Below, piece by piece: positions 26,045 through 36,678 of a DNA stretch of 64,000 nucleotides. The notes under the pieces are model-generated. The model worked only from the letters and a program-made list of their open reading frames with translations. It had not been told where the DNA came from and made no database searches. Position 1 is the first letter of the stretch. Each line of letters opens with the position of its first letter. Position numbers and translations under genes: made by a program. This DNA comes from Exophiala sp. HKRS030 (taxonomy: Eukaryota > Ascomycota > Eurotiomycetes > Chaetothyriales > Herpotrichiellaceae), in the NCBI GenBank assembly GCA_023897205.1, contig JAHWDD010000005.1:248001-312000 (forward strand), written 5' to 3'.

Positions 26045-26608
26045 ATGGTCCGCAAACTCAAACACCACGAGCAGCGCCTCCTCCGCAAAGTCGACCTGAT
26101 CACCTACAAGTCCGACCGTTCTCATCGCGAAGCCGCCGTGCGCCAGCGCTACCACCTCACCCACCCGCTCGACTACTCCAAGTACAACGCCCTCTGCGGA
26201 CGCCTCTGCCAGCTCGCCCACCTCCTCGCCAACCTCGACCCGGCGGACCCTTACCGCGTGGAGATGGAGACGGTAGTGCTCGAGAAGCTGCACCAGATGG
26301 GGCTTTTGAAACAGAACCGCGGCCAGGGCGCCGGCCTCTCCAGCGTCGCAAAAGACGTGACCGTCTCGGCCTTTTGCCGGCGCCGGCTGGGCGTGTTGAT
26401 GACCCGGACGGGCATGGTCGAGCACGTCGGCACGGCCCACAAGTTCATCGAACAAGGCCACGTCCGCGTCGGCACCGAGGTCGTGACCGACCCTGCCTTC
26501 CTGGTGTCGAGGGGCATGGAGGACTTTGTGACGTGGGTCGACGGCAGCAAGGTCAAGAGGCAGATCCTACAGTATCGTGAGAAATTGGACGATTTTGATC
26601 TGTTGTGA
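26045..26608 (+). CDS. imp3: U3 snoRNP protein Imp3
   Basis: A single exon encodes 187 aa, close to the length of yeast Imp3. It begins MVRKLKHHEQRLLRKVD, the conserved N-terminus of Imp3, and carries a C-terminal S4 RNA-binding domain (about residues 112-175, with RRLGVLMTRTGMVEHV and FIEQGHVRVG). Imp3 is part of the small-subunit processome: with Mpp10 and Imp4 it helps pair U3 snoRNA with pre-18S rRNA in the nucleolus. The open frame extends upstream without a stop, but the ATG at 26045 gives the family start. Codon use is strongly C-biased at third positions, as expected of a ribosome-biogenesis gene. Confidence 0.95.
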   Translation: MVRKLKHHEQRLLRKVDLITYKSDRSHREAAVRQRYHLTHPLDYSKYNALCGRLCQLAHLLANLDPADPYRVEMETVVLEKLHQMGLLKQNRGQGAGLSSVAKDVTVSAFCRRRLGVLMTRTGMVEHVGTAHKFIEQGHVRVGTEVVTDPAFLVSRGMEDFVTWVDGSKVKRQILQYREKLDDFDLL

Positions 26609-26630
26609 ACTTGACGAAGAGGAAAATTAA

Positions 26631-26636
26631 AATAAA
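26631..26636 (+). terminator. AATAAA, likely poly(A) signal of imp3
   Basis: AATAAA lies 23 bases after the imp3 stop in an A-rich stretch. This is a plausible polyadenylation signal, although fungal signals are loose. Confidence 0.35.
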
Positions 26637-27922
26637 GAGAAGTATGCCATGGACATCACCTGGAACCTTGTCGTCCACGACGTTCTACAGCACATCTCGA
26701 CTGCCAAATTTCGGGAACGAAACGCACCCGCCCCAGGAGAAACAGCATACGTTGACCCACGGGCCCCCGACAAACCATCAATACCAAAAGGCGTACATTG
26801 AAATTCCCAGTCGACCATGAATGTACGGATGTCAACGATATTGGACGTACAAGCAACGCACTCGAAATGAAACGCCCGTGCCTCGATGATGACTAAGTAG
26901 AAGCACAGTCAGAATGATGCTCCGACACCTCGTCCTTCCGCAAAGATGACAGAACTGGCTGTCGACGATCCAAACAGCCTCGAGCCAAAACACTGAAGGA
27001 TTTTCGTCTATCCAACAGCCTCGGATGGTCAAATCCAGGTCTTGTATGGCATCCAGTGTAAGACGACGCGGTTGGCCCTTGACCACCAGTCTGCGACCGT
27101 ATTGGACCATAGGTTCCAAGGTGGAGCGAACGATATCTGAAATCGAGATGCTCTGGCTGTGCAGAGAGACCGGGCCTGTGCAAGTGTGATATATATGTGG
27201 GAAGGGATCGCCATGAAGCAGTACCGGAGAGAAGGGGTAGCAGAAGAAAATGCGCATATGATAGATACACTGACATTGACGAAGAAACGAGAATTTTTAA
27301 TCCTGAGACAAGACATGACCACTTTGTGCACTGAACCTGTCAATTCGCGAGCGAGTATTTTGTACTTGTTTTTTTTCTAGTTTCGAGCTTTATGTCTACT
27401 AGTTCTAATTCTCAATAATGCTGCCTTTTGCTGAAACGAATAACGAATTGACTCTTGGAGCAATAAGAAACTGCTCTCTAGCTCTTGTCAACTCGTTTAA
27501 TAATGACCTGTCTTCTCTCCTCGACTTGATCAATGGCCATCATGAGTGTGACAAATGAGTCGCCCACCCACGACGTAGAACCCAGTTCTCCACCAGCACG
27601 CACGCATTTCACGAATTGTCTTCGTGGGAGAGCACCGAACCCTCCGTGATGCCTGAATTTCATCCAATACCAGTGCAAAGCGATATCAGGAACAGGAGAG
27701 CTATTGGTGTTATGCTCTCCTTAGTCTCAAGAACGGATTGTTGCTTGGACAAGGTTGGTGCACGCAAAGGGTCCATGTTCCGTTACTCATGTCTCATGCT
27801 GTCAAGGTCGTGCTGAAGTCGTCAGAGCTGAAACTAAGAAACGTCGTCTGGATTGATGCACGATCAAGAGCATGCGGACGGCATCGTCGATTATGTGATT
27901 GCTTTAGTTCGCCGGAGACTGC
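26637..27922. other. Convergent intergenic region
   Basis: About 1.3 kb between imp3 and top1, convergent. Several open frames of up to 140 codons exist on the minus strand but show no domain or splice support. Confidence 0.5.
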
Positions 27923-30849
27923 CTAGAAAGTCCAGTGCTCGTCGACAGACTTGATGGCCCATTCGAACTTCTCACGCAAAGTTTTGGAGAAGAATTTCTC
28001 GATCGGTACATTGAACTTCTTGCTGAAGACGACAGTCAACCGGGGGTCAATGTAGTTCTGTTTGAGCAGTTAGCAATTTGTGCGACAGGTATGTCTCCAA
28101 AGCGACAACTTACGATCTTCGACGTTCCCAATGCCACCTCTTTATTGTTCTCTCGGTCTTCTGCCTGGATCTCCATATTGGCAATCCTCTGGTCGAGTTT
28201 CTTGACGTTTTCCTCCAACTTCTCTACGGAAGGTGACTTGCCCTCGGGCTCAACCTTCTTGGTCTTATTCTCCTTCTTGAACTTCTTCTCGAGGTCCTTG
28301 ACTGCTTCGAGACGGTCGTTGAGCTCGGACTGTTTCATTGGCTTTTGACCCTCCTCTTTGAGCTTTTCGTTCTCTTTTTCGAATTTCTTCGTGATCTTCG
28401 TTCTCAGCTCTTCAACAAGGTAAGCTTGGTGCTCAAGAATCCACGCCTCGTCAATATCGTCGGGGAGTTGAAAGTATTCTGCTCCCTTCTTCTTCTTGAT
28501 CTTTGGCTCCACTTCAAGCATCATTTGCTTGATGCGCCATTGCTGATATTTGACAGCTTTTAGTCTATCGCCCAGCTTTTCCATTTGTCCAGCGTGAGAC
28601 GCTGCCACAGTCCGCTTGTGATTACAGAGGATGGCCACTTTGCGGTTGGCGTCGTTGTAATCTTTTAGCTTTTCAAGAATGGTTCCCTCGGATTTCATCT
28701 CAGTCAACAGCTTGGACATGGTGAAAGATGCATTATATGTACGGAAGACCTTGGCGGTGAGTCCAGCCATGTAGTTCTTGAGATGATTGTTGAGCTGAGT
28801 TGTTGTCAACCGATCGAAGATGTCATCACCTTCCCTCTTTGGCGGCTTCTTGAAGATCTTGAGGTTTTTGAACACCTGTGGATCGACTTCAAATTCCTCA
28901 TGGAACCGGATGCTGTCTTTTCCGAGAAAGTCGAAGATGACAGTGCTCGGCGCGCGCAGAGTAATGTGCTCGTATTTCAAAGAGCAGCAGCCAACAGTGT
29001 CAGCCTCATCATCGCCTTTCTCATTGCCCGCACGAAGAGCAAACTGATCGATCAAATACATAGCCGTGGCTTTTTGACGATCCGCCATGAGCTCTGATTT
29101 CAGATCTTTTCTGTAGTCTTTCCTGATCCGATCGATGTGCTTTTTCAGCTCTCGTGCCTTTTCGAACTTCTTGAAGTCACTCTGGCCTTTCACATCGGAA
29201 CTAGCAGCAAGCATGACGTACTTGTAGTTCCCGTTGATGTTCTCCTGCCACATGGCAAGCCAAGTGCCTTGCTTGTCATGCTTGACTTCTTTCCACTTAT
29301 GACCTTCCGGCGGTGGAGGGACCGTTGCTTCTTTACCAATGTTGATTGTGATTTGTTCGGGCATGACTCTTGTCTTCACGTGCCCAGTCTTTGGATGCTC
29401 GCCTCGGCCACGGAACAGACCAGGAGGCTCTACTCGGAAGTTGCCAACCTTTTGTTTCTTGCCATCCCATATGCAATGCATGTAAGGTGCTTCTGCGGCA
29501 TCTTTTGCGGCTTTGATGGCCTTCTTCTCTGCAGTCGGAAGAGCCTTTTTGGCCTCTCTTTGTGCATCGTAATGTTCGAAGATGGCCCTAAAGTCTAGCT
29601 TGGTAAATTCCTTGATAGCGATTTTGTTGCCCTCTTTGTCCTTGGCACCACCAGTCTTCTTTACAACCTCGGTGAAATCTTTGAAGAAGTTTTTCTGGAA
29701 CGTCGGGTTTTCCACATTGTGCGTTGAATTCAGCATTGACCCGAAGAATGTAGCAACTTCTTCGGCTTCCAGATGGAGATGAATAGGTGTGCCGTCGTAC
29801 TTCAACTTAACATGGCCGGGCAGTGGCTCGTAGGGAGGAGGAAAAACAACGCCGTTGTGCTCGAGCGTTTCCCATTTGTTTGTTCCGTCACCTTTCGTAG
29901 GGTCCTCCCACCATTTGACTTCATCGTTCTCGTCTTCATCATCCTCCGGATCGGCAGTCTCTTCCTTTTTAACGGCTTTTGCCTTCGTGGCAGGTTTCTT
30001 TCCAGGAGTGGATGACTCGGCTTTGACCTTCTTAGAGGTTGCCGCAGACACTTTTCGGGCCAATGGTTTGTCATCATCTGAGGAGTCCTCCTTCTTCACT
30101 TTTTTAGCTGGTGTGTCTTTCTTTATGGGTTTGCTGGCTTCTTTCTTTTGCTCTCTGTTTCGGATTTGTTTGGCTTCCTTTTCCGCTGCCTTTTCGATCT
30201 GTTGCTTCTCCTTGGCCAATTTCTTTCCTAAGGGAACATCGGAGTCGGAGGACTCGCCAATCTGAGCAGCAGTGGCACGAGGTGGCTTCTGAACTGATTT
30301 GCCGTTCGCTTTTGATCTTGGAAGCAGAGGAGCGTCGTCCGAATCAGATTCCACGGTCGTAGTCGTCCTTCGCTTCTTGCTCTAATTATGAGTTAGCGAA
30401 TCTTGTCATAATTCCTGTCAAATTGAAGTATAAGCTTACAAGAGGCTGGTCATCATCGCTACTACTTTCGGCCTCTGCATACGATGGACGCGTATTGCTT
30501 TCCCGTGCCTTGCGCTTGACAAGTGCACCGTTTGTCAGAGAACCATTGACGTCGGTCATTGTCGTATCTTGCGTTTTCACATCACCATTTGCAATGGAAA
30601 TGCCGGGCATAGTTTCGCCATTGGTAGGAACCTGTCGATCCATAGTTGCGTCGACTTTAGAGGAGATCTTTGAAGAAGATAGAGATGTGACTAGAGGAAA
30701 CAACTCAGTAGATGATCACTTGTGAAGTGACGAACGCTTCAAAGGAGTTACAAAGTGATAAGGATAACAGAGGAAACTAACGTACCACCATTGGTGCGGC
30801 CGGGCTTTCTTGATCCCGAGAGGGGCATGTCGTCGTCTGAGGAATCCAT
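27923..30849 (-). CDS. top1: DNA topoisomerase I (type IB)
   Basis: Four exons, 30849-30786, 30690-30440, 30381-28114 and 28057-27923, encode 905 aa. The N-terminal 220 residues are charged and low complexity (Lys/Glu/Asp/Ser). The core begins near KWWEDPTKG and continues through the DNA-clamp region ([13 protein letters not shown]) and the catalytic core ([20 protein letters not shown]). A Lys/Glu-rich coiled linker follows. The last exon carries the SKINYIDPR motif with the nucleophilic Tyr at about residue 863, split from its SKI by the last intron. The enzyme relaxes supercoils ahead of replication and transcription forks in the nucleus. Length and architecture are typical of filamentous fungi. 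The promoter is shared with divergent atp3. Confidence 0.97.
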
Positions 30850-31441
30850 TGTGCTCGTATAGGAAGGCGAACAATGTGAGCCCCGAGAAATTTGCAAAAA
30901 GAGACGAATGCCGCAGGTTCGTGGTGGTGAAGCCGAGAGAAAGAGACACTGAAAGGACCTCCCAAACGCGCCTCGGACCGCAATGTTGGAGGTGGTGGAG
31001 AGAAAACAGGCGAACTCGAGGTTTGGAGACGAGATCGTTCAGGCTCTGAAGGTGGTTGTGAAGTGAGGTGAAGGTGAGCGACAAAGTGAAATGAAGAGAG
31101 AACAAAAGAGACAAGAAAAATGGCTTGGTCGGAAAGAAGTAGAAGACGCCAGTCGTCGTGAGGTGCTGGTGCTCTGGCTTTTGAAGGGATTGACTGCGGC
31201 GAACGGCCCACCACAGAAACGACACTTTTCTCTGTTTGGGGTTTCTTATTGCTGCATGAGGCTGCTCCCGTATTGGGTTTAGGCTGACCACGTGACGGCC
31301 CTCAAACTGCGGAAAGCTCGTTCGGAAACCTCATTCCCAGTTCACAAGGGAGCTCATCTGCACCGCGACTCTCCTCTCCTGCAACCAACACTCTCTCGAT
31401 ATCGCTCCATTACTGCTTCGTGGTCAGTCGAGCTACTCACG
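30850..31441. promoter_or_regulatory. Divergent promoter, top1 / atp3
   Basis: 592 bp separate the two ATGs. The region is purine-rich on the plus strand near 31080-31135. No TATA box is evident, as is common for housekeeping pairs. Confidence 0.45.
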
Positions 31442-32518
31442 ATGCTGTCCCGAGCTGTGAGACCAGCCCTCAGCGCTGGCAATGCCGCCTTCGCCAGGTA
31501 AGCTCTCCCCATCCCTCCGGCTGTTCTTAACAGCTTGGACATCATGTTTCGGACGGACGATATGCTAATCTATCTGCAGAACGGCGGTGCCCCAGGCTGC
31601 CGGTTACGCCACCCTACGAGAAATCGAAGGTATATCATTGAGAAAGGAATGCCCCGCCATATCACTGACCTCGCTTCAGGCCGTCTCAAGTCCATCAAAA
31701 ACATCGAAAAAATCACGAAGACGATGAAAATTGTGGCCTCAACAAAGCTTACTCGTGCCCAGAAGGCTATGCGCGACTCCCGAATCTACGGTCAGACCTC
31801 TAACAAGGTTTTCGAAGAAGCCGAGACGAAGCCATTGGAGGAAAAGAAAACACTGCTCGTGGTTGCAAGCTCCGACAAGGGTCTCTGCGGTGGTATTCAT
31901 TCCGGTCTGACACGTTACACTCGCCGCATGCTCGACGCCGACCCCAACCTGGACCTTGCCGTTATCGGTGAAAAGTCCAAGGCCCAACTCGGTCGATCGA
32001 ATGCTCGAAACATTGTCTTGAGTTTTGCTGGCATTGGAAGGAATGTCCCAACCTTTGCCGACGCTCAAGCAATTGCCGACCAGCTTGTCATGCTTCCGGA
32101 GGAGTACGCCAGCATTAAAATACTCTACAACAAGTTCGTCAACGCCCAGACCTACGAGCCCGTGATCATCGAAGCCTACTCGGAGGAAGCAATTACGGAA
32201 TCACCCAACTATGCTGCGTTCGAAATTGATGATGAAGTTCTTGCGAACCTCCGAGAATACACCCTTTCAAACTCTCTGTACTGGGCTCTGGCTGAAGGAC
32301 ACGCTTGCGAACAATCTGCTAGACAGAATGCCATGGATGTGAGTAGTTTTCCAGTTTCTGATGTCTGAATATTACTGACCTGCTCCTAGAATGCCTCGAA
32401 GAATGCTGGCGACATGATCGGAAAGTTCACTATCTTGTACAACAGAACTCGACAAGCTGTCATCACAGGAGAATTGGTCGAAATCATCACTGGTGCCACC
32501 GCATCGGAGGATTTGTAG
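31442..32518 (+). CDS. atp3: Mitochondrial F1-ATPase gamma subunit
   Basis: Four exons, 31442-31497, 31580-31629, 31680-32338 and 32390-32518, encode 297 aa. Residues 1-25 or so form an Arg/Ala/Ser-rich mitochondrial presequence. The mature part begins at [29 protein letters not shown], the N-terminal helix of the central stalk. [13 protein letters not shown] is the conserved core loop. The last exon gives the matching C-terminal helix with the [12 protein letters not shown] signature. Gamma is the rotating shaft of ATP synthase inside the alpha3-beta3 ring. Two very short 5' exons (56 and 50 nt) are a familiar pattern for fungal mitochondrial genes. Confidence 0.97.
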
Positions 32519-33233
32519 GTGTTATTTGAGAAAGATGTTGTACATAACCACCGAAAAAGAACTTTCCTTGTGCTCTGAGCAGCACTTGAATCCAGAATTT
32601 TTTACCTGAACATTGATCATGTTGAATGCATCCCCCCATCCGGTTTGAACCTGTTTATAAGAACAACAGGCGTGATTTCTACGTGAGCGTCGCTACGATT
32701 CTGGGAAACTGGTCATTAGGGCCTTTCTTTGTTGTCAAGAAGTCTTCAGTTACAGTCTACATGTCTCACGACGCAGAAGGTATGCTCACTGACCACTGAC
32801 CAATCTGCGCTACTTACAATTGTACCGGTTATACTACTCACTACTCGTCTCAGAAGTTCAAAGCCGGTGAACTCGCCATCAACATCCTTCAATTCGTGTC
32901 CGGCATCACGTGCAGGCAGTACGCGTGAATTCACTGCTGCCAGGCGTCGTTGCTACGTTGCTACGAAGACCAGCTTCACATATTGGTGCCTGCCGATTTA
33001 CATCAACATGTATATTCACGGCCAAGCTATCGCCACAGGCAATGGTTTGGCCTTATGTTTATCTTCTCATGATCATTCCAATCCCTCTGTTCGTCCCATC
33101 ACCACACTCCTACCCACGCACTCTCTACAGCCCAATACGCTCTGCACCAGCCATCAAACACCTCAAGCTTTCTATCCACATCATTTCCAGCTTCTTAGCT
33201 GCTCTCAAATCGTCACAGACTTGTCCCGTCACA
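32519..33233. other. Intergenic region
   Basis: 715 bp between atp3 and the repeat protein gene. The frame of the following gene stays open for over 300 bases upstream of its ATG but has no better start. Nothing else is recognisable. Confidence 0.45.
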
Positions 33234-35825
33234 ATGGACAAGCTACCCGATTCCCCCTACCTTGACGTTTTTCGGACTCGAGCTGGCGAGCTCGTAGCGA
33301 GCCTTCCAAAGACCTCCTCCAAGCTGCCTACCATGCCAGAGAAGGTGACCAGTGGCATGAGACCATTTGATCTGAATGTGCAAAACCTTCTGAAGTACCT
33401 CAAAGAAATTGAAAAGGTCTATGAGCGTTCCAAGGTTCAAGAAGCACGCCGGAAAGTTCAGAAGTTTCGCACGACGATCAAATCTTTGCAGCAACTGTCT
33501 CACAAACGCCCGGAGCTCTTCATCAAGAAAGAGTCCTTCGACTTCAGTCTCAGTCCTATGACCGACATCACTGAGAGTTCTGAAGAGCACCAACAGTTTG
33601 AAGCACATACTCCAACAAGAGTCAATGGAGCATTCATTGTCACACCTGAAACATTAGAGCACAAAGCCACCAGTCCAGGCGATCACCAAGACAATCACGA
33701 GACTTCGGACAATGAGCAGGGTACACCCGATTTCCGCCCAATCATTCCCATGCGAAATACAAAGCGACAGCCTAGCTATTTGGATCAAGTGCAACCAATG
33801 GTCACCAGAGACACTCCTTATGCTGGCAAATTCGAATTTGCTCCAGTGGGCGGCAATCTGTCAACATGCTTTAAATTCGGTGCCGACCAGAATTCGCCCA
33901 GTAAGAGCAACGACCAGAAAACCACTCCAATTCCCTTTGAAGCTCAAACTGCTACAGTCGCTACTATCGAAGCACAAGCAACTGATGCCTGTGGACACAA
34001 TGCAGTGCCAGAGAACACCCATGAAGCATGTGGCAATATATCTCTGAACCAGGAATACACTCTTGGTCATGTCTTTGTTTGGTCTCAACATCCTGTCCCC
34101 AATGGTGATGAGGACGTTTTGGTTAACGATCAAACTGTGTTGCCAGACAGCAGTCATGAAGCATGTGACAATGTTTCTGTGAACGAGAAATACACCCTTG
34201 GTCATGTCTTTGTTTGGTCTCAACATCCTGTACCAAATGGTGACGAGGGATATCTTGCCACGATAGAACTGTACGAAGCTGCCACTGATTCAGCCGCCAA
34301 TACTCCCGATCATTCGCTAGTCTGTAACTCAACCGAGCAAACTACTTCCAATCATGAGTCTTCCACTGTTTCAGACATCTCTACCATGAGTTCTCACAAG
34401 GACATCTTGGACGCAAATGAAGCTGCACAGGACCTTGCTGTGGCCACTTCAATTGGATTTGCAACTGAATATGTACACACAAGCCAGTCATCTGTCGAAG
34501 ACTACTGTGATACTGAAGCAAATCTCGCGACTCCACCACAAGCGACCATCGCGGCGACAGACAGCACTCCTACTGCCAGCGCTGCCGCTGGTACTGGTAA
34601 TGTCATTGCAGAAGACGATCAGGTTGTGGAGTATGAAGACTCTCTTTCGGCAAAATCACCTGAACAGAGTGGTTGCGGATTCCAGGAAGCCGGAGACGCA
34701 TCTGGTCTGGATTGCCTTTTCGACCCCTCTGACGCTGGAGAAAGCCTCGCCAAAGAATTGAATGAGCACGGCATGCTCGACGAGAACGATCTCGATAACG
34801 TCGCGGAAGATGAAATCCCTCTTGTTGCCACTTCTACAAAAGCCGAAGATCAGGGTGTCGAAGAAGAAGAGACTCTCCTCATGGCTACACGGATCTTTTT
34901 GCCCCCAAGCCCTGTCTCAGACGATACCTTGGGTGGTCCTATTGATGCCAATGACGATGATTTCTCTGTTTCTGATGGTGATGATAGTCTGATCATCATA
35001 ACCGAAGAGGAGGCTCCGATTGAGGAAGTCGAGGAGGTGAGTCCTGCCTCGAAACTCGCAACTACCGTCACATGTCAGTCACCTTTCACCTCTACCACCG
35101 AGGAATACACTTTGCGCCACGTCTTTCCTCATACCGGGGATCAAGCACCGCCCGAGGGAGATACGGTCTCCATTGTGGATCATGGTCTTGGTCTTGAAGA
35201 TACTCCAAATTCTCCGGCCGCTTCTGCTGATTCGACCTTGTGGGACGACCAGTCGCCCAAAACTGTCAAATTCGAAGACACTCTGGCTGTGTCCACTGCT
35301 CATCTTAATCCTAAGGAGATGGACGTCTTTGAAGATGAACCAAGCACGGTCTCACTTCAGGTAGAGGCAGCGTCTGTTCCAAACTCTCCATCATCGAGCA
35401 GTGAGAGAATCGAAAAGGTCACTACTTTTGAAGATGATGTTCCCAAGGAGTCCACAGTTGACGTGATTGAGATCATCACTGAGAATGTCCTCGAGGAGAC
35501 TGAAGTCGCCGATGTCGAGATTCAATCATCTGTTGTTGCTAATGGTGGGAACCACAAACATGATGCCACCACTGAGCAAACTGTTGGTGATGGTCTCGAG
35601 ACTTCTTTGCTGCAGCAGGAGAATGTCGACGTGACCGATGTCCTCTCGAAAGCAGACAAGGTGCAGTCCTCCAACATCACTGCCGTGTCAATTACTCGAC
35701 ACAGTTGCGCCACACTCGCGTTCACCACCGTGGCTTCTCTCGTGGTTGGCCTTGAATCTCCAGTCACTGCTGCGTTCATGTTGTACGCCGGCATCGCGTA
35801 CGCAAAGTACCAATTGTATCACTGA
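33234..35825 (+). CDS. Acidic repeat protein with hydrophobic C-terminus, unknown function
   Basis: A single exon encodes 863 aa. The N-terminus (about residues 1-105) looks alpha-helical and basic (DLNVQNLLKYLKEIEKVY, KVQEARRKVQKF). The long middle is acidic and Ser/Thr-rich, so probably disordered. Two adjacent 45-residue repeats occupy about 263-352, each with HEACxN and YTLGHVFVWSQHPVPNGDE. A weaker third copy of the YTLxHVF core sits near residues 622-642. The last 40 residues are hydrophobic (TLAFTTVASLVVGL, then AAFMLYAGIAYAKYQL), suggesting a tail anchor or hairpin with most of the protein in the cytosol. ATG 33234 has a good context (acaATGG). I do not recognise a family. Confidence 0.75.
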   Translation: MDKLPDSPYLDVFRTRAGELVASLPKTSSKLPTMPEKVTSGMRPFDLNVQNLLKYLKEIEKVYERSKVQEARRKVQKFRTTIKSLQQLSHKRPELFIKKESFDFSLSPMTDITESSEEHQQFEAHTPTRVNGAFIVTPETLEHKATSPGDHQDNHETSDNEQGTPDFRPIIPMRNTKRQPSYLDQVQPMVTRDTPYAGKFEFAPVGGNLSTCFKFGADQNSPSKSNDQKTTPIPFEAQTATVATIEAQATDACGHNAVPENTHEACGNISLNQEYTLGHVFVWSQHPVPNGDEDVLVNDQTVLPDSSHEACDNVSVNEKYTLGHVFVWSQHPVPNGDEGYLATIELYEAATDSAANTPDHSLVCNSTEQTTSNHESSTVSDISTMSSHKDILDANEAAQDLAVATSIGFATEYVHTSQSSVEDYCDTEANLATPPQATIAATDSTPTASAAAGTGNVIAEDDQVVEYEDSLSAKSPEQSGCGFQEAGDASGLDCLFDPSDAGESLAKELNEHGMLDENDLDNVAEDEIPLVATSTKAEDQGVEEEETLLMATRIFLPPSPVSDDTLGGPIDANDDDFSVSDGDDSLIIITEEEAPIEEVEEVSPASKLATTVTCQSPFTSTTEEYTLRHVFPHTGDQAPPEGDTVSIVDHGLGLEDTPNSPAASADSTLWDDQSPKTVKFEDTLAVSTAHLNPKEMDVFEDEPSTVSLQVEAASVPNSPSSSSERIEKVTTFEDDVPKESTVDVIEIITENVLEETEVADVEIQSSVVANGGNHKHDATTEQTVGDGLETSLLQQENVDVTDVLSKADKVQSSNITAVSITRHSCATLAFTTVASLVVGLESPVTAAFMLYAGIAYAKYQLYH
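34020..34289 (+). repeat. Tandem 135-bp coding repeat, two copies
   Basis: Copy 1 starts at 34020 and copy 2 at 34155. The first 95 bases of each are closely similar (CATGAAGCATGTG start, then the stretch coding for the shared HVFVWSQHPVPNGD block with few silent changes). The remaining 40 bases differ more. The period is a multiple of three and keeps frame. Confidence 0.85.
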
Positions 35826-36678
35826 GTGCGATACGTGATGCGTGCACCACACATGCACTTGACGATGATTACCCTCTCTCACACTTTGTTTTATTTTTGC
35901 GACACGGGCTTGATTTCTTTTGCAGCTTTTTGTACGAAGTTACGAATAACGCATCACAACGATCATGAAACTCCGATTCCAATGACTTTTCTGGTGCTGG
36001 GTGGTAGGATAGCGATTTCAGCAACCAAACGTTTTTGTTATGACTTGGTTTTTCGGTCATCATGACGGGCATATGGGTCCAGCAAAGACTTGTTTTTCAA
36101 TGGTCAGGACGGAACACACACGAGTTGAGAATTCCAGGGAAAGCAAAGCCAGTCGGGCACTATGGCAGGAAAAGAATGGGGAAAAAGTTCATGGGTATGA
36201 TTCGATGCAGGAATGGGAAATGGGAAAGGACAGCCATCTTGGGCTTTGAGCAGGGACAAGAAAGGGGATGCCTCGCAGGAATCAAGGAATGGGACCATGA
36301 TTAGGATGAATGGATATCAGGAATTTTCGGACGGAAATCTAAGAAAGGGCGAAAGTCCTCGTGTGGACTTGAAAGTCACCATCGTACCTGTACTTTGGAG
36401 GCAAGTCTTTGTGTGATTGGGCTTTGTTCCTTTTTGTTTTCGAGGGAGTCTTTACACTAGCACCCACGGTGATGATGAGTTGACGACTAATGAAGCACTG
36501 CCTTAATGAATCATGGTCATTGAGTACGTTTCCTCTAACGCACAAAAGGAGTTCATGCAGACTTTAGATACTGTCTCACTTATGGCAAGTTGGCCAACCA
36601 GCTCCCTGATGTTGAATGATCAGAGCAGCCATCATGTTGAAACGAATCACCCCCTTTGGGTATCTTCCACAACCAAGA
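35826..36678. other. Convergent intergenic region
   Basis: 853 bp between the repeat-protein gene and the efflux transporter, convergent. Nothing recognisable. Confidence 0.5.

Noticed and set aside
26032..26580. 182-codon plus-strand frame rich in Arg and Pro
   Set aside because: It is the +2 shadow of imp3, caused by strong third-position C bias.
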